DNA from: Planctomycetota bacterium
Lineage (GTDB): Bacteria; Planctomycetota; UBA1135; GCA-002686595
NCBI GenBank assembly: GCA_021776885.1
Contig: JAJFFA010000869.1
Span: forward strand, 1-7,398
DNA length: 7,398 bases
Direction of reading: 5' to 3'
Positions 1 to 5,849 of the stretch are shown here, piece by piece. The stretch's first letter is position 1; each line of letters begins with the position of its first letter. The position numbers and the translations under genes were made by a program. The notes beneath the pieces are model-generated. The model did not search any database and was not told the DNA's origin. It saw only the letters and a program-made list of their open reading frames with translations.

Positions 1-2
1 GC

Positions 3-140
3 ACCCGAGCCAAGAGCTCGATCAGAGTGCGAACAGACGCCTGCGGGTACGAGACACCCTCTGACAGCGTCGCCAAGGCGACCATGAAGAACGTAGACCA
101 CACCCTTGACTGGAAGGGCCTTCTCACAGAGGCCTGCTAG
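3..140 (+). CDS. possible 3' end of an unrecognised gene cut by the window edge
   Basis: The frame beginning at base 3 is open from the window edge to a TAG stop at 138-140, giving 45 residues that end in LDWKGLLTEAC. By hand count about 35 of 45 codons end in G or C. The other two plus-strand frames hit stops within this stretch (near 62 and 85). A minus-strand frame over the same bases is also open, but its third positions look poor. I recognise no family. A hairpin (GCCTGC / GCAGGC) spans the stop codon at 132-147 without a T-run. It may be the tail of a gene that starts outside the window, or chance. The bases look less GC-rich than the neighbouring gene. Confidence 0.25.
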   Translation, partial: TRAKSSIRVRTDACGYETPSDSVAKATMKNVDHTLDWKGLLTEAC

Positions 141-247
141 GGCAGGCTAGAAGCCACCCGGCCCAGGCATGGAACGTTTCGGAAACGCTGTCACCTCCCG
201 TGCGAAGAGCCCCAGTGTCGGGTGCCGCGCCCCGGCGGTACAATCCG
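141..247. other. non-coding leader before the oxygenase gene
   Basis: I see no convincing gene here. The stretch contains the 13-bp palindrome at 175-187 and a TACAAT hexamer at 239-244 that lies too close to the ATG at 248 to serve it normally. If that hexamer were a -10 element, transcription would begin near 251 and translation would have to use the ATG at 281. I see no good -35 partner, so no promoter is called. Confidence 0.4.
175..187. promoter_or_regulatory. 13-bp palindrome upstream of the oxygenase gene, possible operator
   Basis: CGTTTC-G-GAAACG is a perfect inverted repeat with 6-bp arms around one central base. The one-base loop excludes an RNA hairpin of the whole element, so a dimeric protein-binding site is the more natural reading. 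It ends 60 bp before the chosen ATG at 248. A related TTTCGAAA-core palindrome lies at a similar distance before the pilin operon (6503-6514). The protein that would bind is unknown, and a regulatory role is inferred from symmetry and position only. Confidence 0.35.
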
Positions 248-2098
248 ATGTCGCGCCCCGTCCCCCGAGCCTTCGAAGCCATGCTGACCCTCGCCCTCTC
301 GATCCTCTTCGCTGCCCCCGCCGCCCAGGACCTCGCCTACGGGGAGGAGCCCGCCAAGCTGGCCGTGGCCGAACACCTGGGCGAGTGGATCCCCGACCTC
401 GAGCTGACGGATCTGGCGGGGGGCGAGCGCGCGCTCTCCAGCTTCGCCGGCGAGCGCGGCCTGGTGGTGGCCCTGCGTGATACGGACTGCCCCCTTTCCA
501 AGCGCTATTCGCCGCGCACCCTGGCCCTCGAGGAGGACCTGGCCGAGCGTGGCTTCGGCCTGCTCCTGCTCGGCGTGCAGAGCGCGGAGGACTGCGCCCG
601 GGACGTGAAGGCCCACGGCTTCGGAGCGAGCTATGCGGTCGATCCGAAGGGTGCCCTGGCGGCGCAGCTCGGCGCGCGCACGACGACGGAGGTCTTCGTT
701 CTCGACTCCGCGCGCACCCTGCGCTACCGCGGGATGATCGATGACCAGTACGGACTCGGCTACGCCAAGCCGGCGCCCGAGACGACGCCCCTGGCCGATG
801 CCCTGGATGCCCTCGCCGCCGGGAACCCGGTCGAGACGGCCGCGACCGTGGCCCAGGGTTGTCTGCTCGAGATCGAAGCCGAGCCCCAGCCGCGCGAGGT
901 GACCTACCACAACCGCGTCAGCCGTGTGATCCAGGAGCGCTGCCTCGACTGCCACCGCGTCGGCGAGTCGGCTCCCTTCGGGCTCGAGACCTACGCACAG
1001 GTGAAGAAGAAGAAGAACATGATGGCCTGGGCCATCGAGGACGGCGTGATGCCGCCCTGGTTCGCGGCCGAGCACACGGGGCCCTGGAAGAACGACACGA
1101 GCCTGTCGGCTTCCGAGGAGGCGGACCTCCTGGCGTGGATCGACGCAGGTGCCCCGGAAGGCGACCCGAGCCACGCACCCCTGGCGCGCGCCTTCACTCC
1201 GGGCTGGAAGATCGGCGAGCCCGACCTGATCGTGAAGCTGCCCGAGCCCATGCACGTTCCCGCCGAGGGCGTCGTCGACTACCAGTACATCTTCGCGCAG
1301 ATCGACCTGCCCGAGGACCGCTGGGTCCAGGCCTTCGAGGTGCGCGCCGGCGCGCCCGAGGTGGTGCACCACGTCTTGACCTTCCTCGAAGAGCCGCTCG
1401 GCGAGGGGGGCAGCATTCATCCGCGCCAGCGCGACGGCGGCATCAACGGCTACTTCGTCGGCGCCGTCCCGGGGCAGACCTCGATCGTCTATCCCGAGGG
1501 CACGGGCAAGCTGCTGCCGGCGAACTCCTGGATGAAGTTCCAGATGCACTACACGCCCAATGGCACGGAGGCCTACGACCAGACGGAGATCGGCTTCATC
1601 TTCTGCGACGAGCCCCCGGTCCACGAGGTCCGCACCACCTCTGCCTACGCCAACCGCATCGCCATTCCGCCCGGCGCCTTCGACCACCAGGTCACGGCCG
1701 AGTACGTCTTCCCCGAGGACGCGACGCTACTGACGCTCTTCCCCCACGCGCACCTGCGGGGCAACCGTTTTCTGTTCGAGCTCGAGCGCCCCGGCCAGGC
1801 GCCTGAGGTGCTCCTGGAGCTGCCCTTCTACGACTTCAACTGGCAGCTGGCCTACGAGCTGGCCGAGCCCCTCGAGGTCCCGCGCGGCACGCGCATGCGC
1901 GTCAGCGCCTGGTACGACAACAGCGAGGAGAACCCGGCCAACCCGGACGCCTCCGCCTGGGTCAACTTCGGTGAGCAGACCTTCGAGGAGATGATGATCG
2001 GCTACGTCAACTGGGTCCCGAGTGGCCCGGCGGCGATCGAGGCGGCGGCGCCCAAGCCGACCCGCTCCGCGTCGAGCGGCGGCTCGAGCGGGCGCTGA
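248..2098 (+). CDS. exported redoxin / cytochrome c / PHM-type copper monooxygenase fusion
   Basis: This is a 616-residue protein with a Sec signal peptide (hydrophobic core about 12-25, likely cleavage after Ala-Pro-Ala) and no lipobox, so it probably acts in the periplasm or outside the cell. Domain 1 (about 43-190) is redoxin-like with the motif DTDCPLSKRY. Its single Cys81 sits where thioredoxins carry CxxC, so it is unlikely to be a standard disulfide reductase. Domain 2 (about 215-305) is a class I cytochrome c with CLDCH (Cys232, Cys235, His236) and a likely axial Met268 in VMPPWF. Domain 3 (about 320-597) matches the two-domain peptidylglycine/dopamine-beta monooxygenase fold: His374-His375 and His434 (CuH site), and His500-x-His502 and Met582 in EEMM (CuM site). 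All six ligands of the known family are therefore present. The heme domain could pass electrons to copper; the substrate is unknown. Start choice: ATG 248 gives a charged n-region. GTG 200 and ATG 281 are alternatives, and none has a strong Shine-Dalgarno. The gene is monocistronic and convergent with the pilin operon. Confidence 0.9.
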   Translation: MSRPVPRAFEAMLTLALSILFAAPAAQDLAYGEEPAKLAVAEHLGEWIPDLELTDLAGGERALSSFAGERGLVVALRDTDCPLSKRYSPRTLALEEDLAERGFGLLLLGVQSAEDCARDVKAHGFGASYAVDPKGALAAQLGARTTTEVFVLDSARTLRYRGMIDDQYGLGYAKPAPETTPLADALDALAAGNPVETAATVAQGCLLEIEAEPQPREVTYHNRVSRVIQERCLDCHRVGESAPFGLETYAQVKKKKNMMAWAIEDGVMPPWFAAEHTGPWKNDTSLSASEEADLLAWIDAGAPEGDPSHAPLARAFTPGWKIGEPDLIVKLPEPMHVPAEGVVDYQYIFAQIDLPEDRWVQAFEVRAGAPEVVHHVLTFLEEPLGEGGSIHPRQRDGGINGYFVGAVPGQTSIVYPEGTGKLLPANSWMKFQMHYTPNGTEAYDQTEIGFIFCDEPPVHEVRTTSAYANRIAIPPGAFDHQVTAEYVFPEDATLLTLFPHAHLRGNRFLFELERPGQAPEVLLELPFYDFNWQLAYELAEPLEVPRGTRMRVSAWYDNSEENPANPDASAWVNFGEQTFEEMMIGYVNWVPSGPAAIEAAAPKPTRSASSGGSSGR

Positions 2099-2112
2099 TC
2101 CAGCGCTCGGGT

Positions 2113-2130
2113 CCGGCTACGAAGTGCCGG
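2113..2130. terminator. weak hairpin between convergent genes
   Basis: CCGGC (2113-2117) and GCCGG (2126-2130) form a 5-bp all-GC stem with an 8-base loop. It lies in the 63-bp gap between the two convergent stop codons. No T-run follows on either strand, so it is at most a weak or factor-assisted bidirectional terminator. Nothing else is visible in the gap. Confidence 0.3.
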
Positions 2131-2161
2131 TCCTGGGCGGAATGAGTCTCACCACGGCCTC

Positions 2162-3538
2162 CTAACCCTCGAGCCACGCGCGCCAGCTGTGCGCGTGGTC
2201 GTCGAGCTCGGCACCGGTGATGCGGCGCAGGCTGGCGGCCGCGGCGTCGCGCACTTCGGGACGCGAGTCGAAGAGGGCATCGATCAGGGGCTGCAGCGCC
2301 GAGCTGGCCCCCAGCTGACCGAGGGTACGTGCGGCGAAGGTGGCGCTGGCCGTCTCGTCGCTGCGCAAGAGGCGCGCGATCTCGGAGCTGGTCGACTCGC
2401 GCAATGCAGGGTGCAGGGCCAGCTCGCGCATCAGCTTCACGGCCTGCGCGGGGGGAGCAGCGGAGAGCTGCTCCAGGAGGGCAGGGGCCTCTTCGTCGAG
2501 CCAGAGGGCCTCGGCCTCGAACCAGGCGCGCCAGTGCTCGGCGTCGCCGGAGGTCTTCTTGCCGGAGATCGCTTGCAGAGCAGCGACGGAGCCGGCGACC
2601 ACCACGCGGTCATGGTCTCCCAGGAGCTCGATCAGGGCTCGCGCCTGGTCGAAGTCGCGCAGGCGTTCGACGCAGCGCAGGGCTTCGCGACGTGCACTCT
2701 CATCCCGTGAGCGGACGTAGGGTGCGATCACGTCGCGCAGGCGCCGAGCGGAGCGCATGAACTGCGCCTGGTCCAGCTCGGCAAGCGTGCCGAGGATGCG
2801 CGCGTCGAGTCCGGGTGTGCGGCCGCTCCGGCCGCGGGACATGATGGAGTCGAGGCTCTCGATGGCCTCCGGCGAACCGACCTGTCCCAGGGCGTCGACC
2901 ACGAGGAAGACGGTCTGGCGCTCGAGCCGACGCATGCGCGCGCCGAGTACGACGAAGGACAGGTGGTCGGCCTCGAGGGCGCTGCGCAGGGCGCGTGTCG
3001 TGGCCTGGGTCACGTTCGGGTGGGCCCGGGTGCGCGGGTCGATGCCCTCGACGAGATCGAACAGGGTGTCGAGGCCACGCGATCCGGTCACCTCTCCCAG
3101 GAGCTCGAGGGCCACCAACCGGGAGTGCAGATCGGGCTCGCTCTCGACGGCGTCGGCGAGCTCCTCGGCCACCCGCCCCGCATCCCAGGCGCGCAGGGTG
3201 TCGAGGATCAACGCCTCGCGGGCCGGAGTCATCAGGGGGCCGTCAGCGAGCACGGAGTCGGGCACGGGCGCGGCCCCCGTGAGCAAGGCGAAGAGCGTCG
3301 GAACGGTCGCCGGGCCGAACTCCAGGAGTCGGCGGGCGGCCAGCTCGCGCTGGCTCGCGACCACGAGAGACGAGTCGCAGAGCAGCCCCAGCACGTCCGC
3401 TAGCCGCGCGTAGTGTGTCCCGGCGTGGGGCGTGAGCCCGCGGCCATCCAGAGCGCTGGCCCCCGAGGGAAAGGCGAGCATGGTGATCAGGACGCCGAGA
3501 CCCAGGGGCCGCGCCATTCGGGGTTGGGGAGTAGGCAT
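2162..3538 (-). CDS. secreted HEAT-repeat protein, last gene of the minor-pilin operon
   Basis: This is a 458-residue protein. An N-terminal signal peptide (Arg7/Arg10, then a hydrophobic stretch about 11-24) probably ends at ASA (27-29), with no lipobox Cys. The rest is almost wholly helical, with repeated Leu/Ala-rich helix pairs typical of HEAT/armadillo solenoids; such proteins usually act as protein-binding scaffolds. No catalytic motif is visible. Two equally spaced copies of an I-(S/T)-G-x9-W-R-A-W module end HEAT pairs at 324-339 and 440-455, and the protein stops shortly after the second. The ATG at 3538 begins 8 nt after the stop of the PilX-like gene without a clear Shine-Dalgarno. 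It is probably translated by coupling; Met8 (3517) is a possible alternative start. The position suggests a periplasmic partner of the pilin-like proteins, but no partner is proven. HEAT identity is by eye and specific function is unknown. Confidence 0.85.
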   Translation of the reverse strand: MPTPQPRMARPLGLGVLITMLAFPSGASALDGRGLTPHAGTHYARLADVLGLLCDSSLVVASQRELAARRLLEFGPATVPTLFALLTGAAPVPDSVLADGPLMTPAREALILDTLRAWDAGRVAEELADAVESEPDLHSRLVALELLGEVTGSRGLDTLFDLVEGIDPRTRAHPNVTQATTRALRSALEADHLSFVVLGARMRRLERQTVFLVVDALGQVGSPEAIESLDSIMSRGRSGRTPGLDARILGTLAELDQAQFMRSARRLRDVIAPYVRSRDESARREALRCVERLRDFDQARALIELLGDHDRVVVAGSVAALQAISGKKTSGDAEHWRAWFEAEALWLDEEAPALLEQLSAAPPAQAVKLMRELALHPALRESTSSEIARLLRSDETASATFAARTLGQLGASSALQPLIDALFDSRPEVRDAAAASLRRITGAELDDHAHSWRAWLEG

Positions 3539-3546
3539 CCGTGGGG

Positions 3547-5181
3547 TCAGCGGCCGTTGCCGTTGCCGTTTCCGTTTCCGTTTCCGTTGCCGTTTCCGTT
3601 GCCGTTGCTGCCACCGGTGTCGCCACTGCTGTCGCCACCGCTCCCATCGTCCGCGCCGCCACCGTAGTCGCCACCGTTGTCGCCGCCGTGGTTGGGCGCG
3701 TTCTCGTACGCGCTGGAGACCTCGCGCCAGGAGAGCACCGTGTAGCCGGCGTCCGAGGAGGAGCCGTTCGCGGTCGGCAGGCTGGGCAACGAGAGCTCCC
3801 CGCTGCTGATGCGGTCGTCGAACTCCACGGTCAGCTTCGAGTGGCTGTTGCGGTAGGAGCGCTCGATGCGCACCTGGTCGCCGGCTGTCATGTTGCCGTG
3901 CACCGTGACCTTCTTGGAGCCGGACGCGCTCAGGTTGACGTCGAGGAAGTCGTTCTCGGCGTACATGAAGCCGTCCATGTACTCGAGCGTCCCGCCAGTG
4001 GGGTCACCGAAGTAGATGTTCCCGGTCTCCTCCGGCAGGGCGTCGTCCTGCATCGCGATGAAGGCGATGCCGTCCGTGTCCGGGTTGTCGTAGAAGACGT
4101 TGTCCGAAAAGGTGATGTTGCCACGCACCACGAAGGTCACGCGCACGCGCTCGTCCGGGTCATGGACGAACTTGAACGAGAAGGTCGGGACGTTGTGGAT
4201 CCAGAGGTTGCCGTCGACGAAGAAGACGGCCTCGGAGGTGTCCGGGCCGGGGTCCCCAGCGGTTCCGCTCAGGGTGATGGGGTAGGCGTCGCTGCCGTCC
4301 CAGTCCGGGTCCCGTCGCACGGGCTCATAGGGATCCTCGAGGAAGTAGTCGTCCTTGCCGTTCGAGCTGCGCGCGCGGTCGCTGGCGTTCTTGCGGAAGA
4401 TGTGAGCGGGGTTCGATTCCGGAACCTGGTAGGCGCGGCCACCCGCGTCGTCACTCTCCCAGGACTGGTCGCTGGCGAACAGGTCGGCGACGTTGACGTC
4501 GTGGTTCGACTCGTAGTTCATGCCGGCGATGTCCGGGATGGGCAGGAACACGCCCTCCTCGCCCCTGGGGCCGGTGATCTTGCCCGAGGCTCGCAGGTCG
4601 CCCGAGATGTTGGCGTTGCCGCTGACGTTGATGTCTCCGCCGGAGTAGATGTCGCCTTGGATCTCGTCGGCCTCGATCCCGTAGCCGCCGAACTTCATCT
4701 TGTAGGTGCGGTCGTCGGACACGTTGCCGGCGAACACGGAGTGATCGTAGAGGGGGTTCGATTGCTGGACCTGGACCACCACCTCCAGCGCGCGGTCGAT
4801 GCCGTTGACGCCACCCACCGAGCGCACGGTGTAGGTGTTGTCCCCGTTGTCCGTCAGCTCGCTCCAGTAGGAGCCCCCCTGGCAGGCGCGGCGATCGTCG
4901 CTGCTGCCGAATCCGGAGGGCACGTCAGCGCCAGTCAGCGTGGCCTGGTGCAGCACGCCCAGAGCCTCGGCCACCCCGGCCTCGGCCACGTAGATCGAGC
5001 GCGCGCGGCTCTGCGAGGCTTGCATGGCGCGCTTGTCGGAACTCTTGACGGTCAGCGCTGTGCCCGCCAGGGCCAACATCACGGAGACGACCACGAGGGT
5101 CATCACCATGGCGCTACCCCGTCGTGCGCGGCTCGTGTTCGAAATGGGCAGGCGTTGCATGCTTCTGTTCTCCATCTTCAT
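3547..5181 (-). CDS. PilX/GspK-like pilus-tip protein with beta-helix region and Asn-Gly repeat tail
   Basis: This is a 544-residue protein. A class III (prepilin) leader ends at Arg-Arg-Gly22 and is followed by Ser23 and a hydrophobic helix (about 24-43). Position +5 is Met27 rather than Glu, as in GspK. The AEAG motif at 66-69 is typical of the PilX N-terminal family. Residues about 165-204 are a run of short G-D-I / S-G-x-I turns that resembles a right-handed beta-helix or bactofilin-like fold. A beta-rich segment follows to about 480 (for example FFVDGNLWI and FVVRGNITF). From about 499 the chain is Gly/Asp/Asn-rich and ends in (Asn-Gly)9 at 526-543 plus Arg544. There is only one cysteine (Cys100). 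The ATG at 5181-5179 overlaps the upstream TGA (5180-5178) as ATGA, which favours this start. Downstream Met3 (5175) and Met8 (5160, with GGAG nine bases before it) are alternatives. An extension to 5289 would run back into the PilW-like gene and is rejected. Probable role: tip subunit of a type IV pilus or type II secretion pseudopilus, displaying the beta-helix. Confidence 0.85.
   Translation of the reverse strand: MKMENRSMQRLPISNTSRARRGSAMVMTLVVVSVMLALAGTALTVKSSDKRAMQASQSRARSIYVAEAGVAEALGVLHQATLTGADVPSGFGSSDDRRACQGGSYWSELTDNGDNTYTVRSVGGVNGIDRALEVVVQVQQSNPLYDHSVFAGNVSDDRTYKMKFGGYGIEADEIQGDIYSGGDINVSGNANISGDLRASGKITGPRGEEGVFLPIPDIAGMNYESNHDVNVADLFASDQSWESDDAGGRAYQVPESNPAHIFRKNASDRARSSNGKDDYFLEDPYEPVRRDPDWDGSDAYPITLSGTAGDPGPDTSEAVFFVDGNLWIHNVPTFSFKFVHDPDERVRVTFVVRGNITFSDNVFYDNPDTDGIAFIAMQDDALPEETGNIYFGDPTGGTLEYMDGFMYAENDFLDVNLSASGSKKVTVHGNMTAGDQVRIERSYRNSHSKLTVEFDDRISSGELSLPSLPTANGSSSDAGYTVLSWREVSSAYENAPNHGGDNGGDYGGGADDGSGGDSSGDTGGSNGNGNGNGNGNGNGNGNGR
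3553..3606 (-). repeat. nine-unit hexanucleotide repeat encoding (Asn-Gly)9
   Basis: There are nine perfect 6-bp units. On the coding (minus) strand each reads AAC-GGC or AAC-GGA, the only variation being the third base of the glycine codon (C, A, C, A, A, A, C, C, C in coding order). The array sits immediately before the final CGC-TGA of the PilX-like gene. A gain or loss of units would change tail length by two residues each without shifting the frame. The mixed glycine codons show the array is interrupted rather than freshly expanded. Confidence 0.95.
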
Positions 5182-5849
5182 TCCAAGGTCAAGGCTGTCT
5201 CGAGGGTGCGTGTCATCAGCTGCCCACGGGAGGTGACCTTCTCCATGCTCAGGCGGATGTTCAGGGTTCCGCCGGTCCCGTCGAAGCACAGCCCGGGTTC
5301 GTCCACCAGGCCGTTACCGTTGTCGTCCAGACCGTTGGCTGTCTCGCCGGCCAGGAGTTCGGAGATGCCCTTGGCCAGGGCGATGCTGCGCGGCGTGCCG
5401 CCCACGGTCTCGGTCAAGACCAGACGCTGCTCGTCCGCGAGCCCGTCGCCGTTGTCGTCCAGGTCGTTGTCGAGCTCACCGGGGGCCAGGACCAGGGTCA
5501 GGCGGCGCTCCGGACCGAGCTGAACCGAGCCCGCGGCGAAGCCGACCATCTCGCGGAAGCCGAGATCGCTCGTCAGGTCACCGGTGTCGAAGAGGTCGGG
5601 GTCGAGGCTGCCGAGCGAGCTGACCTCGAGCAGGCGCACGATGCGGTCGAGGGTGCGCTCGGTCTTCGAGTCGAGGGTGCTGCTCTCCATGCTGGCCGTC
5701 CAGGCGTCGGAGCCCTCCTGCATCGAGAGCACCACGCTGCCCAGCACGACCGACAGAATCGCCATGACGACCATCAGCTCGATCAGCGTCAGGCCGGCAC
5801 GCTGCGCGCTCCGGGCGCGACTCGGGTGCCGGAGCCTCAGCGCGGGCAA
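5178..5849 (-). CDS. PilW/GspJ-like minor prepilin with two calcium-loop motifs
   Basis: This is a 223-residue protein. The leader ends QRAG19 and is followed by LTLIELMVV, with Glu24 at +5 of the mature chain, and a hydrophobic helix about 20-41. This is the classical type IV pilin / pseudopilin signature. In the C-terminal half, DNDLDDNGDGLADE (127-140) and NGLDDNGNGLVDE (172-184) are Asp/Asn-Gly loops of the EF-hand/thrombospondin-3-like type, so calcium binding is inferred. Length and gene position fit PilW/GspJ. Start: the frame stays open to 6467, but everything before 5849 is a shadow of the PilV-like gene. The only well-placed start near the leader is TTG 5849-5847, preceded by GGAGAG six bases upstream. 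The start overlaps the upstream gene by 13 nt, and the stop overlaps the next ATG (ATGA). Predicted role: assembly or tip subunit linking the PilV-like and PilX-like proteins. Confidence 0.85.
   Translation of the reverse strand: MPALRLRHPSRARSAQRAGLTLIELMVVMAILSVVLGSVVLSMQEGSDAWTASMESSTLDSKTERTLDRIVRLLEVSSLGSLDPDLFDTGDLTSDLGFREMVGFAAGSVQLGPERRLTLVLAPGELDNDLDDNGDGLADEQRLVLTETVGGTPRSIALAKGISELLAGETANGLDDNGNGLVDEPGLCFDGTGGTLNIRLSMEKVTSRGQLMTRTLETALTLE

Noticed and set aside
106..111. TTGACT as a -35 promoter element
   Set aside because: Position 129-134, where a -10 would fall, reads GAGGCC. No partner hexamer is present.
132..147. GCCTGC/GCAGGC hairpin as an intrinsic terminator
   Set aside because: It has a 6-bp stem but no T-run follows, and it overlaps an uncertain stop codon.
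239..244. TACAAT as a -10 promoter element
   Set aside because: No credible -35 hexamer lies 16-18 bp upstream and it sits four bases from the chosen ATG. Left only as a remark.
191..1687. 498-residue minus-strand reading frame opposite the oxygenase gene
   Set aside because: The plus strand here encodes clear redoxin, CxxCH and copper-ligand motifs. The opposite frame has no recognisable motifs and arises from G/C-rich third positions.
2757..3413. 218-residue plus-strand frame opposite the HEAT gene
   Set aside because: Ser/Arg-rich composition without motifs. The opposite strand encodes a continuous signal peptide plus HEAT solenoid.
3553..3606. CRISPR-like or regulatory tandem array
   Set aside because: The units are 6 bp without spacers and lie in frame at the end of a coding region, so this is a coding microsatellite.
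5182..5289. 36-residue extension of the PilX-like frame
   Set aside because: The extra residues lie in the PilW-like coding region and precede an ATGA overlap. Prepilin leaders are short, and ATG 5181 already gives a 22-residue leader.
3541..5523. 660-residue plus-strand reading frame across the pilin genes
   Set aside because: Val/Ala/Asp/His-rich, repetitive translation without domains. It is a shadow of the PilX-like and PilW-like genes, whose prepilin leaders are unmistakable.
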